Shown one piece after another: positions 47,651-55,374 of a DNA stretch of 62,326 nucleotides. The translations under genes were made by a program, and so were the position numbers. The notes under the pieces are model-generated. The model had not been told where the DNA came from. It made no database searches and saw nothing but the letters and a program-made list of their open reading frames with translations. The stretch covers positions 1 to 62,326 of the forward strand of contig NZ_RYDL01000016.1 in NCBI RefSeq assembly GCF_003968755.1, given 5' to 3'. Position 1 is the first letter of the stretch, and each line of letters starts with the position of its first letter. This DNA is from Flavobacterium sp. RSP15 (GTDB taxonomy: Bacteria > Bacteroidota > Bacteroidia > Flavobacteriales > Flavobacteriaceae).

Positions 47651-48549
47651 TATTCGTTTATTAGTTTAATGATTCTGTTGAAGTCTTCTTCAGAGTGAAA
47701 TGGAATTGTGATTTTTCCTTTACCATTTCCGGCTACTTTCACATCGACTTTTGTTCCAAAATAATTTGTAAAAGTACTCTTTTGAGCATCTGCAATTTCA
47801 AAGGAGGCCGTTTTTGGTTTTCCGGCGACTTTAGGTTTTAAACTTTCCTGATAGTTTTTTACCAAAGCTTCCGTATCACGAACCGATAGATTTTGACTGA
47901 CAATTTTTTGATAAATATCAGTTTGAATATCCTGGTCTTCAATATTGATTATCGCACGACCGTGACCCATACTGATAAAACCATCTCGAATTCCGGTTTG
48001 GATTATCGGATCCAGTTTCAAAAGCCTCAAATAATTAGCAATAGTAGAGCGTTTTTTTCCTACTCGCTCACTCATTTGTTCCTGAGTCAGTTGAATCTCA
48101 TCGATCAAACGTTGGTAGGATAAGGCAATCTCAATAGGATCTAAATCGTGGCGCTGAATATTTTCGACTAAGGCCATCACCAGCGATTCGTTGTCATTTG
48201 CAATCCGAATGTACGCAGGAACAGTAGTCAATCCCACAAGGGTAGAGGCACGAAGACGGCGTTCTCCTGAAATCAATTGGTATTTATTGAAATCTAGTTT
48301 TCTAACAGTGATTGGTTGAATAACACCTAATTCCTTGATAGAAGTTGCTAATTCCCGCAATGATTCCTCATTGAAATTGCTTCTGGGCTGGAACGGATTT
48401 ATTTCAATGGCTTCAATTTCAAGCTCAATAATGTTTCCTACAACTTTATCGGCATTTTTATCATTTACGGATTTTATATCGTTTTCCGGATCTTTCAATA
48501 ACGCAGATAATCCTCTTCCTAGGGCTTGTTTTTTTAGTGCTTTTGCCAT
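47650..48549 (-). CDS. parB: Chromosome-partitioning protein ParB
   Basis: Binds parS sites near the origin and slides on DNA as a CTP-gated clamp. 299 residues. ParB N-terminal domain with INPFQPR, the CTP-binding GERRLRAS and ENIQRHDLDPIEIA; helix-turn-helix (about 165-195, with QMSERVGKKRSTIANYLRLL); C-terminal dimerisation segment with basic linker. It lies 4 bp after parA. No parS-like palindrome is evident in this window. Confidence 0.96.
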   Translation of the reverse strand: MAKALKKQALGRGLSALLKDPENDIKSVNDKNADKVVGNIIELEIEAIEINPFQPRSNFNEESLRELATSIKELGVIQPITVRKLDFNKYQLISGERRLRASTLVGLTTVPAYIRIANDNESLVMALVENIQRHDLDPIEIALSYQRLIDEIQLTQEQMSERVGKKRSTIANYLRLLKLDPIIQTGIRDGFISMGHGRAIINIEDQDIQTDIYQKIVSQNLSVRDTEALVKNYQESLKPKVAGKPKTASFEIADAQKSTFTNYFGTKVDVKVAGNGKGKITIPFHSEEDFNRIIKLINE

Positions 48550-48553
48550 AAAA

Positions 48554-49321
48554 CTATTTGCTGTTTTTCTTTATAACTTCTTGAGCTAGATGCAGGTAAT
48601 TGGTAGCTCCTTTGCTTGTTGCATCGTAGTTTATAATGCTTTCGCCAAAACTAGGCGCTTCACTCAATTTGACATTTCTTTGAATAATAGTATCAAAAAC
48701 CATGTCGTTAAAATGTTTCTGAACCTCTTCAACCACTTGGTTTGACAAACGCAAACGGGAGTCAAACATGGTCAATAATAATCCTTCGATATCTAAATCC
48801 GGATTGTGAATTTTTTGGATACTTTTTATGGTATTCAGTAATTTCCCTAGTCCTTCTAATGCAAAATATTCACACTGAATAGGAATAATTACGGAGTCAG
48901 CAGCCGTCAACGCATTTAAGGTAAGTAATCCCAATGATGGCGCACAATCTATGATGATATAGTCGTAATCGTCTTTGATACTTTCTAATGCTAGTTTAAG
49001 CATATATTCTCTATTCTCCTTATCGACTAATTCAATTTCAATAGCAACAAGATCAATATGCGATGGAATCACATCCACGTTTATAGCAGAACATTTTATG
49101 ATGGCCTCTTTTGGTGTGTGACTGTGTTCTAAAATTTGATACGTACCTATTTCTACGGATTCCACGTCAATACCCAATCCTGAGGACGCATTGGCCTGAG
49201 GATCAGCATCAATAAGCAATACTTTTTTTTCTAAAACACCCAATGAAGCAGCAAGATTAACTGACGTAGTAGTTTTGCCAACTCCTCCTTTTTGATTAGC
49301 AATCGCGATGATTTTGCCCAT
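48554..49321 (-). CDS. parA: Chromosome-partitioning ATPase ParA
   Basis: Walker-type ATPase that moves ParB-parS complexes over the nucleoid. 255 residues. The deviant Walker A KGGVGKTT is at 10-17 (IANQKGGVGKTTTSVN), Walker A' is DADPQANAS, and Walker B is IIIDCAPSLG. The small size without an N-terminal HTH fits chromosomal Soj-type proteins. First gene of the transcript running down to lepB/wbqC. Confidence 0.97.
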   Translation of the reverse strand: MGKIIAIANQKGGVGKTTTSVNLAASLGVLEKKVLLIDADPQANASSGLGIDVESVEIGTYQILEHSHTPKEAIIKCSAINVDVIPSHIDLVAIEIELVDKENREYMLKLALESIKDDYDYIIIDCAPSLGLLTLNALTAADSVIIPIQCEYFALEGLGKLLNTIKSIQKIHNPDLDIEGLLLTMFDSRLRLSNQVVEEVQKHFNDMVFDTIIQRNVKLSEAPSFGESIINYDATSKGATNYLHLAQEVIKKNSK

Positions 49322-49453
49322 TTATTTTTCTAAATTTTGAACCGTAAAAATACAATTATTTATGGTTTCTAAAAATCTATTTTGTTAACATTTGTTAATG
49401 CTTGATTAGTCGCTATTTGACCATTCTTGTTTTGAAAACGAATTTCATTTTAT

Positions 49454-49521
49454 GGGAGCTATTTCAGCTGTGCACTACAATCCCGATTGTTCGGGACTTG
49501 AGTTGCAATGTGGGCTAGGGG
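49454..49521. repeat. Dispersed palindromic repeat, copy 1 (GGAGCT...GGGCTAG type)
   Basis: In the 339-bp gap between parA and tRNA-Pro. It opens GGGAGCTATTTCAGCTGT, has a core hairpin TCCCGA/TCGGGA (49481-49486 with 49491-49496) nested in imperfect arms (CACTACAA / TTGCAATG), and closes GGGCTAGGGG. The outer wording matches the copy at 55515-55595, whose core hairpin differs. The rest of the gap shows only the parA and tRNA promoters. Confidence 0.6.
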
Positions 49522-49619
49522 AAGTTGTGGATTCATTCTGCTTTGAAAAAATATTTTTATTTAGATTTTTATATTGATTTTCCAACTAAATAATTTTAGT
49601 TCTTAATTTCAGCAATAGT

Positions 49620-49650
49620 TTTGCTAAAGCAAAAAATAATGCTATCTTTG
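49620..49650 (+). promoter_or_regulatory. Promoter of the tRNA-Pro / GIY-YIG array
   Basis: TTTG at 49620-49623, a 19-bp spacer and TATCTTTG at 49643-49650 are a textbook Bacteroidetes -33/-7 pair. The -7 box ends 10 bp before the first base of the tRNA. Confidence 0.8.
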
Positions 49651-49660
49651 CACCCGCTTA

Positions 49661-49735
49661 CGGGGTGTAGCGTAGCTCGGTTATCGCGCCTGCTTTGGGA
49701 GCAGGAGGCCGCAGGTTCGAATCCTGCCACCCCGA
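49661..49735 (+). tRNA. tRNA-Pro (anticodon TGG)
   Basis: 75-nt cloverleaf. The acceptor stem CGGGGTG pairs with CACCCCG (49728-49734), the discriminator is A, and CCA is not encoded. The anticodon stem-loop CTGCT-TTGGGA-GCAG presents TGG. The T arm GCAGG-TTCGAAT-CCTGC is perfect. It has its own promoter. Its last 30 bases and the following 5 (49706-49740) recur exactly at 50065-50099 and 50424-50458, so its present 3' end may have come with the repeat unit. Confidence 0.96.
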
Positions 49736-49736
49736 C

Positions 49737-49768
49737 AAAAGCCGAACAAGTGTGTTCGGCTTTTTTTA
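49737..49768 (+). terminator. Terminator after tRNA-Pro, unit 1
   Basis: GCCGAACA (49741-49748) pairs with TGTTCGGC (49753-49760), flanked by A's and T's. It begins two bases after the mature tRNA end. It belongs to the repeat unit, since an identical copy lies at 50096-50127. Confidence 0.9.
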
Positions 49769-49778
49769 TTTTATAAAT

Positions 49779-50024
49779 ATGTACATTGTATACATAATTC
49801 AGAGTGAAATTACTTTTAAATATTATATCGGTCAAACGGACCATCTTACAAATAGATTATACCGGCATAATTCTGGATTTAGTTTGTCTACAAAATCTGG
49901 GAAACCATGGTGTTTGATTTATGAAGTTGAACTTCCAACACGATCAGAGGCAATGATTTTAGAACGTAAAATAAAAAAAAGAGGAGCGAAAAGATACTTG
50001 GTAGATGTAGGTTTCTTTAAATAA
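49779..50024 (+). CDS. GIY-YIG nuclease, intact copy
   Basis: An 81-residue single-domain GIY-YIG endonuclease (UPF0213-like). I choose the ATG at 49779; the frame extends back into the tRNA only by chance. Motifs are YIVYIIQS and KYYIGQT (the GIY-YIG pair), the Arg of NRLYRHNSG, and the catalytic Glu region SEAMILERKIKKRGAKRYL. There is no DNA-binding domain besides the catalytic core. The gene lies 10 bp beyond the tRNA terminator, so its transcription probably needs read-through. A nicking or cutting role at the tRNA gene is inferred from its position only. Confidence 0.88.
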   Translation: MYIVYIIQSEITFKYYIGQTDHLTNRLYRHNSGFSLSTKSGKPWCLIYEVELPTRSEAMILERKIKKRGAKRYLVDVGFFK

Positions 50025-50029
50025 ATAGT

Positions 50030-50094
50030 TAGTGGCTCGGATATAGCGTCCCGCAATGGCGGGAAGGCCGCAGGTTCGAATCCTGCCACCCCGA
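50030..50094 (+). pseudogene. Degenerate tRNA-Pro, junction of units 1 and 2
   Basis: The 5' part TAGTGGCTCGGATATAGCG parallels the tRNA-Pro D arm TAGCTCGGTTATCGCG, and TCCCGCAATGGCGGGA replaces the anticodon arm. It keeps TGG but has a 4-nt loop. The T arm and 3' acceptor strand are perfect, but the 5' acceptor strand is missing. It cannot make a normal tRNA. Confidence 0.75.
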
Positions 50095-50095
50095 C

Positions 50096-50127
50096 AAAAG
50101 CCGAACAAGTGTGTTCGGCTTTTTTTA
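50096..50127 (+). terminator. Terminator, unit 2
   Basis: Exact copy of the unit-1 hairpin (GCCGAACA/TGTTCGGC) 359 bp downstream. Confidence 0.85.
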
Positions 50128-50137
50128 TTTTATAAAT

Positions 50138-50383
50138 ATGTACATTGTATACATAATTCAGAGTGAAATTACTTTTAAATATTATGTTGGTTAAACGGAC
50201 CATCTAACAAATAGATTATACCGGCATAATTCTGGATTTAGTTTGTCTACAAAATCTGGGAAACCATGGTGTTTGATTTATGAAGTTGAACTTCCAACAC
50301 GATCAGAGGCAATGATTTTAGAACGTAAAATAAAAAAAAGAGGAGCGAAAAGATACTTGGTAGATGTAGGTTTCTTTAAATAA
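50138..50383 (+). pseudogene. GIY-YIG nuclease, second copy with nonsense codon
   Basis: Same 246-bp frame as the intact copy, but codon 19 is TAA (50192-50194) instead of CAA, directly after the second motif (KYYVG then stop). The four differences between copies all lie in about 22 bp: Ile to Val with a silent third-base change in that block, a silent C-to-T or stop-forming C-to-T, and a silent T-to-A. Everything else in the 359-bp unit is identical. Such clustering suggests gene conversion from a third family member rather than random decay. Confidence 0.9.
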
Positions 50384-50388
50384 ATAGT

Positions 50389-50453
50389 TAGTGGCTCGGA
50401 TATAGCGTCCCGCAATGGCGGGAAGGCCGCAGGTTCGAATCCTGCCACCCCGA
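50389..50453 (+). pseudogene. Degenerate tRNA-Pro, distal end of the array
   Basis: Same degenerate 5' piece as at 50030, joined to the third copy of the tRNA 3' end (50424-50453). If the array is an insertion, this 3' end is the displaced original end of the chromosomal tRNA-Pro gene. Confidence 0.7.
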
Positions 50454-50457
50454 CAAA

Positions 50458-50492
50458 AATCCTTTCTGTCTCAACAGAAGGGATTTTTTTTA
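50458..50492 (+). terminator. Terminator at the distal end of the tRNA array
   Basis: AATCCTTTCTGT (50458-50469) pairs with ACAGAAGGGATT (50474-50485) with one G-T pair and is followed by a long T run. Its sequence is unrelated to the unit terminators, consistent with it being the original tRNA-Pro terminator. Confidence 0.9.
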
Positions 50493-50582
50493 TTAAAGCA
50501 TAACAAAAACTGATACTTTCAGTTCTTTATTCCAGCAATAATATCTTATTTTTGCACTGTTAAATCCAAAAAAAACATCACT

Positions 50583-51527
50583 ATGTCTGATACAATCGAA
50601 AAAATTAAATGTCTTATTATAGGTTCTGGTCCAGCAGGGTATACTGCCGCTATTTATGCTGCTAGAGCAAATATGAATCCTATTTTATACCAAGGAATGC
50701 AACCGGGTGGCCAACTAACGACTACTAACGAAGTAGAAAATTGGCCTGGTAATCCTGAAGGGATAACGGGTCCGGAGATGATGGTAGGATTGCAAGCACA
50801 AGCGCAACGTTTTGGTACGGATGTACGTGATGGTTGGGCTACAAAAGTAGATTTTTCAGGAGATATTCATAAAGTTTGGATCAATGATACAATAGAATTG
50901 CATTGCGAAACAGTAATTATTTCTACCGGGGCAACCGCTAAATATTTAGGCATGCCATCTGAACAACACTATTTAAAGATGGGTGGCGGAGTTTCGGCAT
51001 GTGCCGTCTGTGATGGATTTTTCTATAGAAATCAAGAAGTAGTAATCGTGGGTGCAGGAGATTCAGCTTGCGAGGAAGCACACTATTTATCTAAACTTTG
51101 TAAAAAAGTAACCATGTTGGTGCGAAGCGAAAAATTCAGAGCATCGAAAATCATGGAAGAGCGCGTTCGCAAAACAGAGAATATCACCATATTGATGAAT
51201 CATGATACTGTTGAAGTGTTAGGAGATGAGCAGGTTGTTACCGGAGTAAAAGCTTTAAATAAAACAACTAATGAAGTTTTTGATATTCCTGCCACTGGTT
51301 TCTTCGTAGCTATTGGTCACAAACCAAATACAGATATCTTCAAAGATTTCATTTCATTAGATGAAACGGGTTATATTATCAACACTCCCGGAACTTCAAA
51401 AACGAATGTGGAAGGCGTTTTTGTGGCAGGTGATGCCGCGGATCATGTGTATCGTCAAGCAATAACTGCAGCCGGAACAGGTTGTATGGCCGCTCTTGAT
51501 GCCGAAAGATATTTGGCCGCTAAATAA
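50583..51527 (+). CDS. trxB: Thioredoxin reductase
   Basis: NADPH-dependent flavoenzyme that reduces thioredoxin. 314 residues. FAD motif GSGPAGYTAAIYAARAN near the start, the redox pair in CAVC (Cys140, Cys143), NADPH motif GAGDSACEEA, and C-terminal GVFVAGDAADHVYRQ. TATTTTTG at 50547-50554 is a plausible -7 box. A strong bidirectional hairpin follows. Confidence 0.97.
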   Translation: MSDTIEKIKCLIIGSGPAGYTAAIYAARANMNPILYQGMQPGGQLTTTNEVENWPGNPEGITGPEMMVGLQAQAQRFGTDVRDGWATKVDFSGDIHKVWINDTIELHCETVIISTGATAKYLGMPSEQHYLKMGGGVSACAVCDGFFYRNQEVVIVGAGDSACEEAHYLSKLCKKVTMLVRSEKFRASKIMEERVRKTENITILMNHDTVEVLGDEQVVTGVKALNKTTNEVFDIPATGFFVAIGHKPNTDIFKDFISLDETGYIINTPGTSKTNVEGVFVAGDAADHVYRQAITAAGTGCMAALDAERYLAAK

Positions 51528-51551
51528 TCATAGTTAGGAAAGTTAATATTG

Positions 51552-51587
51552 AAAAAGTCCCATTTGCCATAGCAAGTGGGACTTTTT
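51552..51587. terminator. Bidirectional terminator between trxB and the GIN genes
   Basis: A 16-bp stem (51552-51567 with 51572-51587, one T-G pair) with loop CATA, flanked by A and T runs on opposite sides. It serves trxB on the plus strand and the GIN operon on the minus strand. Confidence 0.92.
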
Positions 51588-51612
51588 GTATAACATCAAT
51601 CCGGTTTTTCTC

Positions 51613-51642
51613 ACTCTCTTCTGGAGAGGGTTGGGGAGAGGA
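51613..51642. repeat. Short GA-rich dispersed repeat at the 3' end of the GIN gene
   Basis: CTCTCTTCTGGAGAGG continues into GTTGGGGAGAGG. This wording is a common intergenic repeat in Bacteroidetes, from memory. It abuts the stop codon of the downstream GIN gene. Confidence 0.4.
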
Positions 51643-52482
51643 TTATTTCAATTTTTTCGCCAATTGAGCTTCATCAGCAAATTTCCGTATTTCTATTGTT
51701 GGGCTACCCAGAAGTTGAATTTCAGATTTGCCAGCGGCATCAATAATTACCGTCGTCTCCACAAATAAACTGCAGTTGGAATAACTTTCAGCTATTATGT
51801 CTGCATTTTTTGTATTGAATTTATTTCCGGTGAATGAGGCATTGTTATCCAGTCGAATCCGCATATTTGTGGCATTTCCTTCTAGGGTTGCAGCTGATTT
51901 TTGGTACAAATCTACCTTTAAATCAATTGTGGTAACTAAGGCTTTAAGTGTTGCATTTTTGCTTAATTCGACAGTGCTGTTTTCAGATTTTAAATTGAGT
52001 TCTGTTTTTGATTTGTCATCTGCCTGAAGTAAGAAATCCGTTGCGTTGACATTCACGAATAATTTGGAGGCATCATAGGCTTTTAGTGTAATGCTGTTTA
52101 ACAAAAGCTCCTGTATCGCATTGACGGTCGATTCATCTTTGGCGGTAATGAGATTTAATTCATTGGTATAGGTCACTCTTACAATCATTTTTTTATAGTT
52201 AACAGCTAATTTTGTTGTATAAATACGCAAGGTGTTGTCTTTTAAATCCAAAGAAATAATACCATGTAAATTATCATCAGCCTCAATTTTCAGGGCTGTT
52301 TTTTCTCCTCTCTCCAGATGGACTTCTAGATTGTCTTCGACCAGCAGCGCTTCAAAATTGCCGACTTCTCTTTGCTCAACAGTCACTGTTTTTGATCCTT
52401 TTATTTTTTCTTTTTTTTGAGCAAATAGCAATGTAGTTGATACAAGCAGCAGGAGTATAACAGTATATTTTTTCATGGTCAT
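51643..52482 (-). CDS. Exported head-GIN-like (DUF2807) protein
   Basis: 279 residues with a signal peptide ending LLFAQ. The rest is a repetitive beta-helix-like sequence of the putative auto-transporter adhesin (head GIN, DUF2807) kind: FEALLVEDNLEVHLERGEKTALKIEADDNL, then repeating short strands rich in Ser/Thr/Asn/Asp. Second GIN protein in the PadR-PspC cluster. A terminator lies between it and the preceding GIN gene, so it may have its own promoter in 52490-52560. Confidence 0.85.
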   Translation of the reverse strand: MTMKKYTVILLLLVSTTLLFAQKKEKIKGSKTVTVEQREVGNFEALLVEDNLEVHLERGEKTALKIEADDNLHGIISLDLKDNTLRIYTTKLAVNYKKMIVRVTYTNELNLITAKDESTVNAIQELLLNSITLKAYDASKLFVNVNATDFLLQADDKSKTELNLKSENSTVELSKNATLKALVTTIDLKVDLYQKSAATLEGNATNMRIRLDNNASFTGNKFNTKNADIIAESYSNCSLFVETTVIIDAAGKSEIQLLGSPTIEIRKFADEAQLAKKLK

Positions 52483-52506
52483 TTAAATTAGTGTCTACAC
52501 AAATAT

Positions 52507-52537
52507 AAAAAAATCATCCACTTGTGATGGATGATTT
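52507..52537 (-). terminator. Terminator after the lipoprotein GIN gene
   Basis: AAATCATCCA (52511-52520) pairs with TGGATGATTT (52528-52537). On the minus strand it is followed by seven T's. It lies 26 bp past the stop at 52563 and separates the two GIN genes. Confidence 0.88.
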
Positions 52538-52562
52538 CTTTATATTTTAACAAAAGTATATT

Positions 52563-53303
52563 TTATTCTTGGCTGATGCTCCCGCCTGAACTGGTATTCT
52601 TCTGAATCGATTTTGGCTGTATGTCGTACGTGATGTTTCCTCCGCTGGATGCCTGAGCATTTAAGCTAACGATAGGATGAACGCTAATGGACGCACCGCT
52701 GGAAACATCGGCACTAATTTCATTTGCTAATAATTTATCAGCGTTGATTTCACTACCACTTGATGCAGTTGTTTTAATCTGTAGCGCTTTCCCATTAATC
52801 GTAATGGTACTTCCGCTACTGGTATCACAAGTAATATTGTCAGATTCGATGCTTAAATTTATCGATGCTGCACTCGAAGTATTCAATCGGATGTTCTCCC
52901 CTTTCAGGGTGTTTTTGCTCGTGATAGTCGAGCCGCTTGTTGCCTCTAATTCATCAATAACAGGCATTTTTACTGTCACTTTTTTTGATTTCATGTTGAT
53001 GAAAGAATTTTTATCACACGAAATAACAAGTGTTCCATTTTCTACTTTGGTAGTGATGTGTTTTTGTAAATTATCATCTGCTTGAACAATTATTTCAATT
53101 TTATCAGATTGTTCAATAACGACATCTATGGCATTGTTAACCTCTATGCTTTTGAAAGCACCTTCAACAAGCCGCTTTTCTGTGGTGATATTTCCGTTTC
53201 CTTCTATTGCATTGAAATTAATGGAGTGGTTGCACGAACCGAATAACAAGGCTGTTAAGGCAACCAGAATGAACTTTGTAATTAAGGTGATGATTTTCAA
53301 CAT
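52563..53303 (-). CDS. Head-GIN domain lipoprotein
   Basis: 246 residues with lipobox LLFGSC (Cys24). The GIN core is VEGAFKSIEVNNAIDVVIEQ followed by IIVQADDNLQKHI, then a regular beta-helix with short repeats such as TSSGSTITINGKA, ASSGSEIN and SSGASISV. It probably sits in the envelope as part of a PspC-linked stress module. It starts 2 bp after the PspC gene, so the two are co-transcribed. Confidence 0.92.
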   Translation of the reverse strand: MLKIITLITKFILVALTALLFGSCNHSINFNAIEGNGNITTEKRLVEGAFKSIEVNNAIDVVIEQSDKIEIIVQADDNLQKHITTKVENGTLVISCDKNSFINMKSKKVTVKMPVIDELEATSGSTITSKNTLKGENIRLNTSSAASINLSIESDNITCDTSSGSTITINGKALQIKTTASSGSEINADKLLANEISADVSSGASISVHPIVSLNAQASSGGNITYDIQPKSIQKNTSSGGSISQE

Positions 53304-53305
53304 GA

Positions 53306-55039
53306 CTAATTCGTTTTAATGATGATCCCGTCTTTATTTATTTTCAATCCTTTATTGGTTTTGTTTGATTTTAGGGTGTCTTTCTCTACAGTAACGCCAT
53401 TGTTATTTATGGTAACCGTAACATCCGTGCTATCGTCTCGAGCGGTGCTATATACATCATTATACTCGTTTTCATCAGCGGGACAATTTAAACATTTTAT
53501 TTGAGAATTTTCTACTTTGTAAATGTAATTATCTGAACTGTAGTGTAAATTGAAAAATTCATCATCAGATCTGTCGTAATTTTGTACAGAGGCATCTGGT
53601 TTTAATAACGTTCCTTCAGGTACAAATACTGTTATTTCTATTTCTTGATCTCTATATTTATTTGTGAAATCAGTTAATAAATAGTTGTCTAAAATCAATT
53701 GATTGCCAATAATTTTATAACTGTATTTAATTTTTTCAGCTGTTTTTTTAGCTTCAAATAATGATTTTCCCTTTGCCTCTTTTTCAATTTGGATATAAGG
53801 TAATTTTTCATCCGTTTTTAGAATAGTAAGATGTATTTGATTAGAATAAATCACTTTTACTCCTGTTGAATCCTCTGTAACCATGAAATCTTCATTATCA
53901 TTTATGTTTTTCGAAAAATAATCGTTGTGTACAAATTTTATATGTAAGGTATCCTTTTCTTGCAATGGTATGATTTGTTTATTGACAACTCGGCCATTAG
54001 CTGAAAATTCTGAGATTTGTTTTACGCCTATTGATATTAATAACGCGATTGAAATTATCCAAATGGCCAACAAAGTATATTTAGCGATATTTCCAATAGA
54101 TTTCATATTTGGGGCTAATAATTTGAAACCCAACAGCATTAAGAAAAATGCAGGAATACTTACAGCGATGTAAAATAAAACACCAAAAAACCAAATCGGA
54201 TAATCCGTGAAATTTCCGGATTCAATAAAATCGTGAAAGGGGAAATTTGTGAAACCCGAAGAACCTAAAGATAAAACACCAATTAAGAAAACGATTAGAA
54301 TTGCTAAACTTGACATAATCAAAATTACACCTAAAAATTTGGCGAAAATTTTAAAAATAGTCATGATAAAGTCGCTAAAAGAACTTCCTATTTTCCCGAC
54401 ACCTGTTTTTATCTGGTTGCCATACTTGTCGTAATCCACATTTTTTATTTTATCAGAAACATTTTCAAATTCTTCTCTAACTTTTTTTTCAATGTTAGAA
54501 ATCGTAACCGGTTCCCCGGTCATTTCCAGTTTTTCAGTGGTAGTAACCGCCTCCGGAGTTACAATCCAAAGAATGATGTAGGCGAGAATTCCAGTTCCAA
54601 ATCCAGCAAAAACCAATAGGATAAGAACGATTCTGATCCACACAGCATCTACACCAAAATAATGCCCCAATCCTGCGGCTACTCCGCCAATCATCCCTTT
54701 TTCTTTGTCGCGATATAGTTTTTTAGTTCGTCTGTTTGAGTGGTCACTAAAACTTTGAGAACCCTTCAAGTCATCTTCAATGATGTAATCTTCCGGTTGT
54801 CCCATTACGGCGATAACGGCATCTACATCTTTCAAACCAATAACGTATTTGTCTGTTTTTTGCTTGTCATTCAATAATTCCGAAACACGCATTTCAATAT
54901 CCTTGATGATTTCATCATGTCCGGACGAATTGGATATAGAACGTTTTATGGCATCAAAATAGCGCGTCAATTTTTGGTATGCATCTTCATCGATGTAAAA
55001 GAACATTCCGCCTAGGTTTATATTTACAGTTTTGTTCAT
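53306..55039 (-). CDS. PspC-domain membrane protein
   Basis: 577 residues from the ATG at 55039 (MNKTVNINLGGMFFYIDEDAY). A longer frame to 55324 only overlaps padR antisense to its frame, so I reject it. The N-terminal helical segment (1-100) is followed by a PspC domain (about 105-165, KKLYRDKEKGMIGGVAAGLGHYFG plus a membrane segment), then further membrane helices (about 225-360) and a C-terminal beta-rich domain (about 370-577). PspC proteins sense envelope stress. It follows padR by 5 bp. Confidence 0.93.
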   Translation of the reverse strand: MNKTVNINLGGMFFYIDEDAYQKLTRYFDAIKRSISNSSGHDEIIKDIEMRVSELLNDKQKTDKYVIGLKDVDAVIAVMGQPEDYIIEDDLKGSQSFSDHSNRRTKKLYRDKEKGMIGGVAAGLGHYFGVDAVWIRIVLILLVFAGFGTGILAYIILWIVTPEAVTTTEKLEMTGEPVTISNIEKKVREEFENVSDKIKNVDYDKYGNQIKTGVGKIGSSFSDFIMTIFKIFAKFLGVILIMSSLAILIVFLIGVLSLGSSGFTNFPFHDFIESGNFTDYPIWFFGVLFYIAVSIPAFFLMLLGFKLLAPNMKSIGNIAKYTLLAIWIISIALLISIGVKQISEFSANGRVVNKQIIPLQEKDTLHIKFVHNDYFSKNINDNEDFMVTEDSTGVKVIYSNQIHLTILKTDEKLPYIQIEKEAKGKSLFEAKKTAEKIKYSYKIIGNQLILDNYLLTDFTNKYRDQEIEITVFVPEGTLLKPDASVQNYDRSDDEFFNLHYSSDNYIYKVENSQIKCLNCPADENEYNDVYSTARDDSTDVTVTINNNGVTVEKDTLKSNKTNKGLKINKDGIIIKTN

Positions 55040-55044
55040 GACTA

Positions 55045-55374
55045 TTATTTTTGATTGGTTATTAGGTTTACGGCATCGGACAATTCCGTCCAAGTACCAT
55101 TCAATTCGTTTAAAAAATTTTTTCCAATTTCGGTCAAGCCATAATATTTTCTTGGAGGTCCTGAAGTGGATTCTTCCCAACGGTAGTTGAGCAATCCATC
55201 GTTTTTTAATCGCGTCAGCAGTGGATAAATGGTTCCCTCCACGACTAATAATTTTGCGTTTTTTAATGTGTCCAATATTTCCGATGTGTAGGCTTCTTTT
55301 TCTTTTAAAACGGATAGGATGCAAAACTCGAGAACACCTTTACGCATCTGGGCTTTTGTGTTTTCAATGTTCAT
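55045..55374 (-). CDS. PadR-family transcriptional regulator
   Basis: 109 residues. A winged helix (about 12-85: ILSVLKEKEAYTSEI, VEGTIYPLLTRLKNDGLLNYRWEE, PPRKYYGLTEIG) plus a short C-terminal helix, i.e. a PadR-s2 type regulator. It is the first gene of the PadR-PspC-GIN transcript and probably represses it. Candidate operator repeats lie upstream of the DUF4870 gene at 56145-56220. Confidence 0.93.
   Translation of the reverse strand: MNIENTKAQMRKGVLEFCILSVLKEKEAYTSEILDTLKNAKLLVVEGTIYPLLTRLKNDGLLNYRWEESTSGPPRKYYGLTEIGKNFLNELNGTWTELSDAVNLITNQK

Larger units (their letters stand above)
49706..50458 (+). mobile_element. Tandem 359-bp tRNA-3'-end / GIY-YIG element, two units plus a terminal tRNA fragment
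   Basis: A 35-bp segment (tRNA-Pro 3' part plus CAAAA) occurs at 49706, 50065 and 50424, spaced exactly 359 bp. Between repeats each unit has a terminator, a GIY-YIG endonuclease gene and a degenerate tRNA-Pro 5'-like piece. The two units differ by only four clustered substitutions. The third repeat abuts a different terminator (50458-50492), which I take as the original one. The geometry equals a target gene restored by the inserting DNA, with the displaced target end on the far side. Simple tandem duplication after one insertion would also explain the second unit. Confidence 0.7.

Noticed and set aside
49321..49660. parS site or replication origin near parA
   Set aside because: No parS-like GTTTCACGTGAAAC-type palindrome and no DnaA-box cluster was found in this gap.
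49596..49844. Minus-strand frame reading VGVAGFEPAASCSQSRR antisense to tRNA-Pro
   Set aside because: This is the familiar artefact of translating the reverse complement of a tRNA. The same artefact repeats at 49919-50203 because the tRNA end is duplicated.
53306..55324. Longer PspC frame starting at 55324
   Set aside because: The added 95 residues are a frame shadow of padR; the ATG at 55039 opens the conserved N-terminus.
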